Shown here piece after piece: positions 52,288 to 60,367 of a DNA stretch of 64,000 nt. A program made the position numbers and the translations under genes. How positions within the stretch are numbered: position 1 is the first letter of the stretch; each line of letters starts with the position of its first letter. Origin of the DNA: Rhodococcus sp. HNM0569 (lineage in GTDB: Bacteria > Actinomycetota > Actinomycetes > Mycobacteriales > Mycobacteriaceae); assembly GCF_012726205.1 (NCBI RefSeq), contig NZ_JAASAE010000009.1, forward strand, positions 103,102-167,101, given 5' to 3'. The notes below the pieces were generated by a model. The model ran no database searches, was not told the origin of the DNA, and worked only from the letters and a program-made list of their open reading frames with translations.

Positions 52288-54078
52288 GTGCGCGAGACGT
52301 CCGGTGCGGCCGAGTTCACGGTCGCCGACCACGAGAACGTGGTGATGTCGGTCTTCGCGCACGCCGAGGAACACCCCGAACGCGTCGTCTTCTCCCGCCC
52401 CGAGTCGGCCGGGTGGGTCGATGTCACGGCGGGAGACTTCGCGGCCCTCGTCACGGGAGTTGCCAAGGGGCTCATCGCCGCGGGTGTGCAACCGGGCGAC
52501 CGGGTCGCGCTGCTCTGCTCCACCCGATTCGAGTGGACACTGCTCGACTTCTCGGTGTGGGCGGCGGGCGCCGTCACCGTCCCGGTCTACGAGTCGTCGT
52601 CACACGATCAGGTGCGCTGGATCGCGGAGGACTCGAGCGCGGTGCTCGCGCTGGTCGAAACCGCGGAGCACGCGGCAGGTTTCGCGCACGACATGCCGTA
52701 CACGCTGAGCCGGGTCCTCGTCGTCGACGACGACGCAGTGGGCACGCTCATCAAGGAGGGGCAGGACGTCGACGACCGCGAGGTCTTCAAACGCGTTCTC
52801 GCGCTGAGCGCTGCCGACATCGCATCGCTCGTCTACACGTCCGGCACCACCGGCAGGCCGAAAGGCTGCGTGCTCACCCACCGCAACTTCCTCACCGAGA
52901 TCCGCGGCCTGCTCAGCGCCCCGGTCGGGCGGGTCGCGGTGCCGGGCCACCGCACCCTCACCTTCCTCCCGCTCGCCCACGTGCTCGCGCGTGCGGTGTC
53001 ACTCGCGATGTTCGAGGCCTGGGTCGTGCAGGCGTTCTGGTCCGACTTCGCCACGGTGACGGGCCAATTCGCGCGCTTTCGGCCGCACACCGTCCTCGGT
53101 GTGCCCCGTGTGTTCGAGAAGGTGCGCGACGGCGCGGCGCGGGCCGCGAACTCGTCGCCCCTGCGCGCGCGGGCCTTCGCGTTCGCCGAACGCGCCGCGA
53201 TCGAGTACTCGCGCGCCCTCGACGACGTTGGGCCCTCGGCGGGCATGCGGGTACGGCGACGTGTCGCCGACCGCCTCGTCTACCGGTCGCTCCGTTCGGC
53301 GCTCGGCGGCGAATGTTGGTGGGCGATCTCGGGCGGCGGCGCGCTGAGCCCCGAACTCGGGCACTTCTTCCGTGGTGTCGGCATTCCCGTCTACGAGGGC
53401 TACGGGCTCACCGAGACCACTGCTGCGCACACCGTCAACGGTCCCGGCGCACAGAAGATCGGTTCGGTGGGTCCACCGCTCGGGGGCAACAGCGTGCGCA
53501 TCGCCGCCGACGGCGAGGTCGAACTACGCGGCGATGTCGTCTTCCGCGAGTACTGGCGCAACGAGAAGGCCACCGCTGCCGCGTTCGACGACGGTTGGTT
53601 CCGCACGGGCGATCTCGGCGAACTCGACACCGACGGCTTCCTCACGATCACCGGGCGCAAGAAGGACCTGATCGTCACCGCGGGCGGTAAGAACGTTTCG
53701 CCCGGGCCGCTCGAAGACCGTATGCGCTCGTTCGGAATCGTGTCGCAGGCGGTCGTCGTGGGCGACGGTCGTCCGTTCGTCGGTGCCCTGCTCACTCTCG
53801 ACGCAGGCGAGTTCGCGCGGTGGAAGGCGGCGCACGGCAAGGACGCGTCGGCCACCGCGCGCGAACTCGAAGACGACGACGAGTTACGCAGGTTCGTCCA
53901 GGCCGCGGTCGACGACGCGAACTCGACGGTGTCGCACGCCGAGGCGGTCAAGAGGTGGACACTGCTCGATCGGGACCTCACGGAGGCGGACGGCGAACTG
54001 ACCGCAACGCTCAAGATCAAGCGCGCGGTGGTCGCCGAGCGCTACGCCGAGGACATCGCCCGCATCTACGAGAAGTGA
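52288..54078 (+). CDS. Long-chain fatty acid-CoA ligase (FadD15 paralogue)
   Basis: 596 residues, one codon longer than the FadD15 at 36063 and alignable with it from the first residue. SLVYTSGTTGRPKGCV, VYEGYGLTETTAAHT, GWFRTGDLGELDTDGF, GRKKDLIVTAGGKNVSP and the C-terminal ELTATLKIKRAVV are all intact, so activity is expected. I chose GTG 52288 over GTG 52273 because the paralogue also begins M-R-E at the same alignment column. The operon context, after two acyl-CoA dehydrogenase genes and a small membrane protein, suggests a role in fatty acid or sterol side-chain breakdown. Confidence 0.9.
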   Translation: MRETSGAAEFTVADHENVVMSVFAHAEEHPERVVFSRPESAGWVDVTAGDFAALVTGVAKGLIAAGVQPGDRVALLCSTRFEWTLLDFSVWAAGAVTVPVYESSSHDQVRWIAEDSSAVLALVETAEHAAGFAHDMPYTLSRVLVVDDDAVGTLIKEGQDVDDREVFKRVLALSAADIASLVYTSGTTGRPKGCVLTHRNFLTEIRGLLSAPVGRVAVPGHRTLTFLPLAHVLARAVSLAMFEAWVVQAFWSDFATVTGQFARFRPHTVLGVPRVFEKVRDGAARAANSSPLRARAFAFAERAAIEYSRALDDVGPSAGMRVRRRVADRLVYRSLRSALGGECWWAISGGGALSPELGHFFRGVGIPVYEGYGLTETTAAHTVNGPGAQKIGSVGPPLGGNSVRIAADGEVELRGDVVFREYWRNEKATAAAFDDGWFRTGDLGELDTDGFLTITGRKKDLIVTAGGKNVSPGPLEDRMRSFGIVSQAVVVGDGRPFVGALLTLDAGEFARWKAAHGKDASATARELEDDDELRRFVQAAVDDANSTVSHAEAVKRWTLLDRDLTEADGELTATLKIKRAVVAERYAEDIARIYEK

Positions 54079-54159
54079 CTACCAGCCGGTAACTTCTCGC
54101 GGTGAAAACGGCATTTCGGATGTACGAGCCTCGATGGCTGCACGACCCCGAAAGTGGCC

Positions 54160-54165
54160 TACTGT
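54160..54165 (+). promoter_or_regulatory. -10 element for a leaderless GNAT transcript
   Basis: TACTGT ends 6 nt before the ATG at 54172. There is no Shine-Dalgarno sequence, and the frame upstream of the ATG is not family-like. Confidence 0.45.
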
Positions 54166-54171
54166 GGGCGT

Positions 54172-54717
54172 ATGGCAGTGACCGTCGAGCAAGCGTTGGG
54201 CGACCATGCTGAAGACATCGTGCAATTGCTGTGGGACGCGGAGGACTGGCTGCGCGCACACGGCTTCGAGACGCCGCTCGACGAGACGTCGCTCGCGGAC
54301 GTCCGCGAGCAGACCGAGGCCGGCGAGTGGTACGTCGCGCAGCTCGCAGGGATCACGGTCGGGGCCTTCCGTCTGCAGTGGTCCGACTCGTCGCGCTGGT
54401 TGGCCGATGCCGCGGAGGGTGCCGTCGTTCCCACGATCGCCGTCGACCGCACTCAGGTGGCACGTGGTGTCGGCGCCGAGCTCCTCGGGTGGGCCGAGGC
54501 GCAGGCCGCTGCGCGCGGAGTGACGGCGCTGCGCGTCGAATGCCCCCTGTCCAACAGCGCGCTCCGTGCGTACTACGAGCGGCTGGGCTTCGCAGTGGTC
54601 GCCGAGCAGCGGTTCGAAGGGTGGACCGACGGCGACGAGCCGATCGGCACCGTGCTGATGCTGCTCGAGCGGCCCGTGGAGCAGGCTGCTCACGCGTCCA
54701 GCGCGCCGCGCAGGTAG
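54172..54717 (+). CDS. GNAT acetyltransferase
   Basis: 181 residues. TIAVDRTQVARGVGAELLGWA is a motif A variant (V-A-R-G-V-G in place of Q/R-x-x-G-x-G/A), and CPLSNSALRAYYERLGFAVV gives the asparagine and closing YYxxLGF. The substrate is unknown. ATG 54172 is favoured over an upstream GTG because of the -10 box just before it. The last 28 bp overlap the convergent endonuclease IV gene. Confidence 0.85.
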   Translation: MAVTVEQALGDHAEDIVQLLWDAEDWLRAHGFETPLDETSLADVREQTEAGEWYVAQLAGITVGAFRLQWSDSSRWLADAAEGAVVPTIAVDRTQVARGVGAELLGWAEAQAAARGVTALRVECPLSNSALRAYYERLGFAVVAEQRFEGWTDGDEPIGTVLMLLERPVEQAAHASSAPRR

Positions 54718-55457
54718 TCAAGATCCTCTTCGAGCCCGATGCCAGGGGTCTCGAGCACCACCGGTGCGTCCGCCGCCCGCGCGATCTCGACGAGCACCGT
54801 CCGGTCGATCGTGCCGTCCGCGAGATTCTCGTGTCGGTCCCGCGCCGAGTCGAACTCGTCGCGGGAGTTGTTCAGATGCACCAGGTCGATGCGCCCGGTG
54901 ATCGCGGTCACCCGGTCGACGATGCCGTCGAGCTCCTCGCCGGCGGCCCACGCGTGGCATGTGTCGAGACAGAATCCGGGGTCGAACTCGCCGATCGCGT
55001 CCCACAAGCGGGCAACCGATTCGAGATAGCGCGCCATCGCGAAATCGCCGCCTGCGGTGTTCTCCACCAGGATCGGTACCGGAAAGCCGCCCTCCTGGCG
55101 TTCGAAGAGCTTGCGCCAGTTGTCGAAACCCGCATCCACCTCGTCCGCGTCGCGCACGTGCCCGCCGTGTACGACGAGCCCGATCGCTCCGATGTCGGCG
55201 GCACCTTCGGCGTGCTGCGCGACCGACTTGCGCGACGGGATGCGCAGCCGATTGTTGAGACTCGCGACATTGAGGACGTACGGGGCGTGCACGACGGTCG
55301 CGACCGGGCTCGCACGGATCTCGGCTGCCTTCGGATGCGGCTTCGGTGCGTTCCACTTCTGCGGATCGGACAGGAACAACTGCACGATGTCGGCGCCGAG
55401 CGCCTCGCCGGTCGCCGTCGGGTCGTCGTCCTGCCGAACGTGTACTCCCACGCGCAT
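54690..55457 (-). CDS. nfo: Endonuclease IV (AP endonuclease)
   Basis: A 255-residue TIM-barrel AP endonuclease that cuts at abasic sites in base-excision repair. Metal ligands can be read: His in VVHAPYVLN, His in VVHGGHVRD, Glu in LVENTAGGD, Asp/His in LDTCHAWAAG, His in LVHLNNSRDE, the Asp-x-His of ARDRHENL and Glu in VLETPG. Sequence and length agree closely with mycobacterial Nfo/End (about 252 residues). The HLNNSRDE stretch has Asn where the mycobacterial protein has Asp. It overlaps the GNAT gene at its 3' end and sits alone. Confidence 0.93.
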   Translation of the reverse strand: MRVGVHVRQDDDPTATGEALGADIVQLFLSDPQKWNAPKPHPKAAEIRASPVATVVHAPYVLNVASLNNRLRIPSRKSVAQHAEGAADIGAIGLVVHGGHVRDADEVDAGFDNWRKLFERQEGGFPVPILVENTAGGDFAMARYLESVARLWDAIGEFDPGFCLDTCHAWAAGEELDGIVDRVTAITGRIDLVHLNNSRDEFDSARDRHENLADGTIDRTVLVEIARAADAPVVLETPGIGLEEDLDYLRGALDA

Positions 55458-55636
55458 GTGCCCCAGCGTAACGGCGGCACCCGGGCCGGGGGAGCGGTTG
55501 CGGGTCCGTGCAGTGGTGGGCAGTGCAGGTGGCGAGGGAAGCGCAGCGGGGCGTAGGCGTGGACACTGGTATCAGGTACTCGGCGGTGCCGGCCGGTCAG
55601 CGGCCGCGAGGTGGATGGACAGGGAGGCGAGGCCGC

Positions 55637-56791
55637 ATGGTGGACGAGCAGATCGGCAGGCGAGTGCCGGACGGGCAGATCGGGGCGTGGTGCGCGGGCG
55701 CGTGGCTTCCCGGCGCCGTCGAGGACCTCGGGGACACGAGTGCGCTCGTGATCGCCTCGGCGAGGCTCGCGCCCGACCTGCGTGCCGTCGTACTTCGGCG
55801 CATCCAGACCGGTCGCGGATTCGCGGACGTCGGCGGATTCGGTGCCTTACGCAGGCTCGCCGACGAGCGCGCACGATTCGCCGATCGCGCGGAGACGAGC
55901 GGGCCGCCGCCCGTGCAGGCGATGTACCGGTTCCGTGCGAACGACCTCGACCGCAGGATTCAGGCGGCCCGCGCCGCCTTCGTCGCCCCCGGCGAGCACT
56001 TCGGCACCGGCATCCGCGCCATCCGGCGCGACCGGCGTGACGGCGTCCATCTGGATCCCGAGCAGCGTGGCCTCGTGTTCGACGCACTCGTCCACACTCC
56101 GACTCCCGCCGACACCGCGCGGGGAACCGAGCGACTCGCACAACAACTCACCCGGGTCGCCGACCGTGTGCCCGGCCTCGCGCCGATCGCCGAACGCGCG
56201 CAGCTCGTCCCGAAGCTGACGGGCGTTTTCGGTCATCTCGAGCCTTCGCGAACCCGCGAGCCCGAGGGCAGGTCGCACTTCGCCGACCGCTACGACACCG
56301 CGCTGTTCCTCGCCGCGAGCGTCGTCGACCGCATCGAGGCCACCGAGGCGTGGCACTCGGAACACTTTGCGGTGCAAAGGTATCAGCTCGATCCGTGGCA
56401 AGAGTTGCTACAGATCGCCGTCGACACCACCGAACTGCGGGGCGTCGTCGGCGAACTCGGCACGCTCGAGGAGCGCGGTGCCCCAGTCGCGAGCAGACGC
56501 CGCGCGCTCGACGACGTGTGGAAACAGCTGCTGGCGCGCGTCGCGGCGCTCGTGCGTGTCGGCGACCTGCTCGCCCGCGCCGACGACGCATTGCGTGCGA
56601 CCCGAGCCGCCGACCGGGCCGCAGGCCTCGATGCCCGGATCGACAGGCTGCTCTCGCGCAGTGGCAATCGCGAACTGTCGGTCGACAACGCCCGCCACGT
56701 CGGCGACCAGATCAGCAGTCTCGATCACGTGTTCCTCGGCTACCGTGAGGAGCTGCACCGTGGCATCGCCGAACTGACTTCCGGACGCTGA
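55637..56791 (+). CDS. Conserved protein of unknown function (helical)
   Basis: 384 residues, acidic and strongly helical by composition, with no membrane segment or signal peptide. I see no catalytic motif. Repeated Arg/Ala/Glu-rich heptad-like stretches (for example around 235-330) suggest a coiled coil. ATG 55637 is chosen because AGGGAGGCGAGG precedes it; GTG 55559 is a possible upstream start. The neighbours (endonuclease IV and aldo/keto reductase) give no functional hint. Confidence 0.6.
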   Translation: MVDEQIGRRVPDGQIGAWCAGAWLPGAVEDLGDTSALVIASARLAPDLRAVVLRRIQTGRGFADVGGFGALRRLADERARFADRAETSGPPPVQAMYRFRANDLDRRIQAARAAFVAPGEHFGTGIRAIRRDRRDGVHLDPEQRGLVFDALVHTPTPADTARGTERLAQQLTRVADRVPGLAPIAERAQLVPKLTGVFGHLEPSRTREPEGRSHFADRYDTALFLAASVVDRIEATEAWHSEHFAVQRYQLDPWQELLQIAVDTTELRGVVGELGTLEERGAPVASRRRALDDVWKQLLARVAALVRVGDLLARADDALRATRAADRAAGLDARIDRLLSRSGNRELSVDNARHVGDQISSLDHVFLGYREELHRGIAELTSGR

Positions 56792-56808
56792 GATGTGTAG
56801 ACCGCGAC

Positions 56809-57756
56809 TCAGCCGTGAACCGCGGTCGACAGTGCGTCGAGACGGCCCAGCTCGTCCGAGGTGAGGACCACCGACGGCGCGTCCATCAGGCTCGGCATCT
56901 GATCGGTGCGGCTCGCGCTCGCGAGCGGTGCCGTGACCCCGTGGCGGGTGAGCAGCCACGCGAGAGCGACCGTGGCCGTCTCGACGTCGTGTGCCCGAGC
57001 GACGGTCTCGAGTTCCTCGACCACGGCGAAACCCGCGTCGGTCATGTACTTCTCGACCATCCGGCCGCGCTGACGCCCCCCCGCGTCGGCAGGCGAATGG
57101 TACTTGCCGGTGAGGAACCCGGCGGCGAGTGAATAGTACGGAAAGACCGCGAGGTGATTCGCGAGGGCGAGCGGCGCGTACGCCTTCTCGTAGCGCGCGC
57201 GGTGCACAAGGTTGTACTCGGGCTGCAACGCGATCGGGCGCCGGAAGCCGTTGCGTTCGGCCACGTCCAACCACTCCTGCACGCGTTCGGGCGTGTAGTT
57301 GGAGATGCCGACATAGCGCACCAGGCCGTCGTCGATCAGCTGGTCGAACGCCGCGAGCGATTCCTCGAGCGGGACGTCGGGGTCGTCGTAGTGCGCGTAG
57401 TACAGGTCGATGTGATCGGTCTGCAGCCGCGTCAGCGACGCCTCCGCGGCGGCCCGGATGTTGGCGGGCGCGAGCCCGCGGAAGTCGGGATGCCTGCTCA
57501 CCTTCGTCGCGAGGACGATGTGCTCGCGGATGTCGCGTGCACGCTGCCACTTGCCGATGATCGTTTCCGACTCGCCGCCCGAGTTGCCCGGTGCGAACGC
57601 GGAATACGAATCGGCGGTGTCGATCATGTTGCCGCCCCCCGCGGTGAAGTCGTCGAGGATGTCGAAGGACACCTGCTCGTCGGCCGTCCAACCGAAGGTG
57701 TTGCCGCCGAGCGCCAAGGGAAAGATGTCAAGGTCGGACTGACCTACCGCGACCAC
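56809..57756 (-). CDS. Aldo/keto reductase
   Basis: 315 residues. The catalytic tetrad is Asp and Tyr in MIDTADSYSAF (about 45-51), Lys in VLATKVSRH and His in LYYAHYDDPD. The C-terminal ALAWLLTRHGVTAPLASASRTDQM contains the NADPH-binding helix. It belongs to the bacterial YhdN/AKR11-like group and should reduce small aldehydes or ketones with NADPH. It is divergent from the LysR gene with a 178-bp gap, without a visible operator. Confidence 0.92.
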   Translation of the reverse strand: MVAVGQSDLDIFPLALGGNTFGWTADEQVSFDILDDFTAGGGNMIDTADSYSAFAPGNSGGESETIIGKWQRARDIREHIVLATKVSRHPDFRGLAPANIRAAAEASLTRLQTDHIDLYYAHYDDPDVPLEESLAAFDQLIDDGLVRYVGISNYTPERVQEWLDVAERNGFRRPIALQPEYNLVHRARYEKAYAPLALANHLAVFPYYSLAAGFLTGKYHSPADAGGRQRGRMVEKYMTDAGFAVVEELETVARAHDVETATVALAWLLTRHGVTAPLASASRTDQMPSLMDAPSVVLTSDELGRLDALSTAVHG

Positions 57757-57921
57757 CGGGTTCTCCGTTCCAAGTCCACCGACCGGGAACCGCGACCGGA
57801 GCGCCGATCGCGCGTTCTCGTCGTTCGGATGTGCGTGCGTCGTTCGAGCTAGACGTTATCGCAGCCCGTGACCGTTTCGCGCAGCCCACACGGTGTCGGT
57901 GTGCGGGGGAGGCGACCGGAC

Positions 57922-57927
57922 TAGCGT
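57922..57927 (+). promoter_or_regulatory. -10 element for a leaderless lysR transcript
   Basis: TAGCGT ends 7 nt before the ATG at 57935; there is no Shine-Dalgarno sequence in between. A -35 at standard spacing is not convincing. Confidence 0.45.
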
Positions 57928-57934
57928 TTTCGGT

Positions 57935-58861
57935 ATGCCCCGCCAGGACGCCGTGCCGAACTACACGATCCGCCAGCTCGCCGCATTCGTCGCGGTCGCG
58001 GAGACCGGCACCATCAGCGGCGCGTCCGAACGGATGCACCTGTCGCAGTCGGCGCTGTCGGCCGCGGTCTCCGATCTCGAAAAGGCGCTCGGTGCGCAAC
58101 TCTGTATTCGCAGGCGTGCACGGGGCATCAGGCTGACCCCCACCGGCGAGGCCGTGCTGGGACGCGCGCGGCAGCTGCTCCAGCAGGCAGGCGAGTTGCA
58201 GGCCGACGCGTCGGGCGTGGGCGGTGTCGTCGCCGGGCCCGTCGCCGTCGGGTGCTATCCCGCGCTCGGTCCGACGATCCTTCCGTCGCTCATCGACGGG
58301 TTCACGAGCGAGTACCCGAGGGCGTCCGTCCAGTTCCACGAGGACACCCAGAACCAGCTGCGCACGCGTCTCGACGACGGCGCGCTCGATCTCGCGATCG
58401 TGTACGCGCTCGACCTGTCGCCGGAATGGCGGACGCGCACCCTGATGGAGCGCACGCCGCTCGTCGTCCTGAGCCCCGAGCATCCCCTCGCGATTCCCGA
58501 CCAGCCGATCGACCTCGCCGACCTCGCCGACGATCCCATGGTCCTGCTCGACGCCCCACCGAGCAGCAACCACGCGATGGGGCTGTGCCGGGAGGCCGGG
58601 TTCTCGCCGCGCGTCGCCTATCGCACCGCGAACTTCGAGACCGCACGCGCGTTCGTCGGCCGCGGGCTCGGCTGGGGCATCCTTCTCCAGCGGCCGCGTT
58701 ACGACGTCACCTACGAGGGCCGCCACGTCGTGGTGCGTCCCATCGCCGCGGGGGCGCCCGTGGCCGTGGTCGTCGCGTGGCACCGCGAATCCGTGCTGAG
58801 CCGGGCGGCACGAGCGTTCGTCGATTTCGCTGCCGAGCGAACCGATGGCCATGGCCGCTGA
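57935..58861 (+). CDS. LysR-family transcriptional regulator
   Basis: 308 residues. The N-terminal helix-turn-helix YTIRQLAAFVAVAETGTISG and ERMHLSQSALSAAVSDLEKALG is classic LysR; the periplasmic-binding-like effector domain follows. It precedes, in the same orientation, an MHS transporter and a flavin monooxygenase gene, 165 bp ahead of them, so it is the natural activator of that pair. The gap contains a relatively AT-rich stretch around 58880-58925 where an activator site might lie, but I cannot define a T-N11-A motif with confidence. Confidence 0.9.
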   Translation: MPRQDAVPNYTIRQLAAFVAVAETGTISGASERMHLSQSALSAAVSDLEKALGAQLCIRRRARGIRLTPTGEAVLGRARQLLQQAGELQADASGVGGVVAGPVAVGCYPALGPTILPSLIDGFTSEYPRASVQFHEDTQNQLRTRLDDGALDLAIVYALDLSPEWRTRTLMERTPLVVLSPEHPLAIPDQPIDLADLADDPMVLLDAPPSSNHAMGLCREAGFSPRVAYRTANFETARAFVGRGLGWGILLQRPRYDVTYEGRHVVVRPIAAGAPVAVVVAWHRESVLSRAARAFVDFAAERTDGHGR

Positions 58862-59026
58862 CCAGCGCCGACTGCTCATTCCTCGGATTTTCCCGGTTAT
58901 TACTCCGGATGTTTGCGCTTTTCCTGAGGTGTGAGAGCGGTCATCGTCGACTGGTGCCGAGAGTGCGCTCACGTGTCCACCCCGCGGGCGACACGCGGCA
59001 CGACGATCCACCGGAAAGGTTCAACG

Positions 59027-60361
59027 ATGACCCAGCTTGCTGACGCGACGACAACGACGTCGCCGCGACAAGCACGGCGTGCCGTGTTGTCCAGCTTCGT
59101 CGGCACCGCGATCGAGTGGTACGACTTCTTCATCTACGGCACCGCCGCGGCCCTGATCATCGGCCCGCAGTTCTTCCCAGGTGCGTCGTCGTTCGCCGGG
59201 ACGCTCGCCGCGTTCGCGACCTTCGCGGTCGGCTTCGTCGCGCGCCCGATCGGCGGAGTCGTGATGGGCCACTTCGGCGACCGCATCGGCCGCAAGTCGA
59301 TGCTCGTGCTGTCGCTCACGCTGATGGGTGCCGCGACGGTCGGCATCGGGCTGCTGCCCAACTACGAGGCGATCGGTGTGCTCGCGCCGATCCTGCTCGT
59401 CGTCTTCCGGTTCGTGCAGGGCATCGGCGTCGGCGGCGAATGGGGCGGCGCCGTGCTGGTCGCCACCGAGAACGCGCCTGCCGGCAAGCGCGGCCTGTAC
59501 GGGGCGGCGCCCCAGATGGGTGTCCCCGCAGGCGTCATGGCCGCCAATCTCGTGTTCCTCCTGGTCACCTCGGTCCTCTCGGACGAGGCGTTCCGTTCGT
59601 GGGGTTGGCGGGTGCCGTTCCTCGCGAGCGCTGCGCTGGTCGCCGTCGCGATGTGGATTCGGCTCGGCGTCACCGAGTCCGACGAGTTCGCCGAGGTCAA
59701 GGCGAGCGACAAGGTCGCAAAGCTCCCGCTGGTCGAGGTGCTCACGAAGAACTGGCGTTCGGTGCTGCTCGCGGCAGGCACGTTCATCGCGACCAACGGC
59801 ATCGCATACGTGTTCATGGTCTACGTCCTCAACTACGGCACCGAACACCTCGGGTTCAGCCGGTCCACGATGCTCACGCTGCTCATCGTGTCGTGCCCCG
59901 TGTGGATGGCCGGCATGGCGTTCAGCGCCTACAAGTCCGACTCGTGGGGCCGCAGGCGCGTCTACATCGTCAGCTCCGTCGCGCTGCTCGTCGTCGCAGT
60001 CGCGTTCTTCCCGCTCATGGAGACCGCGTCGATCCCCGTCATGCAGATCGCGATGATCGCCCTCGCGTGGGTGCTCGGCTGTGCTGCCGGACCGCAGTCG
60101 GCCCTGTTCGCCGAACTGTTCCCCGCGCACATCCGCTACAGCGGCGCGTCCCTCGGCTACCAGATCGGCGCGATCCTCGGCGGCGGCCTCGCGCCGTTCC
60201 TCGCGACGTGGCTGTACGGCACCTTCGGCACCGCCTACGCGATCACCGCGTACTTCGCGTTCGTCGCCGTCCTCAGCCTCGCCTCGATCCTCGCGCTCCA
60301 CGAGACGCACCCCGGCGACGAACGCGTCGCGCCGGTCGACAACACAGAAAAGGTGGCGTAA
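59027..60361 (+). CDS. MHS-family (MFS) metabolite:proton symporter
   Basis: 444 residues with about 12 hydrophobic segments. IEWYDFFIYGTAAALI is the hallmark of the metabolite:H+ symporter family, and GHFGDRIGRKSMLVL is the MFS loop 2-3 motif. AELFPAHIRYSGASLGYQ occurs before helix 10, as in ShiA/KgtP/aromatic acid carriers. GAAAGG precedes the ATG. The flavin monooxygenase gene follows after 6 bp, so it likely imports the aromatic or carboxylic substrate of that enzyme. Confidence 0.92.
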   Translation: MTQLADATTTTSPRQARRAVLSSFVGTAIEWYDFFIYGTAAALIIGPQFFPGASSFAGTLAAFATFAVGFVARPIGGVVMGHFGDRIGRKSMLVLSLTLMGAATVGIGLLPNYEAIGVLAPILLVVFRFVQGIGVGGEWGGAVLVATENAPAGKRGLYGAAPQMGVPAGVMAANLVFLLVTSVLSDEAFRSWGWRVPFLASAALVAVAMWIRLGVTESDEFAEVKASDKVAKLPLVEVLTKNWRSVLLAAGTFIATNGIAYVFMVYVLNYGTEHLGFSRSTMLTLLIVSCPVWMAGMAFSAYKSDSWGRRRVYIVSSVALLVVAVAFFPLMETASIPVMQIAMIALAWVLGCAAGPQSALFAELFPAHIRYSGASLGYQIGAILGGGLAPFLATWLYGTFGTAYAITAYFAFVAVLSLASILALHETHPGDERVAPVDNTEKVA

Positions 60362-60367
60362 CGCTTC

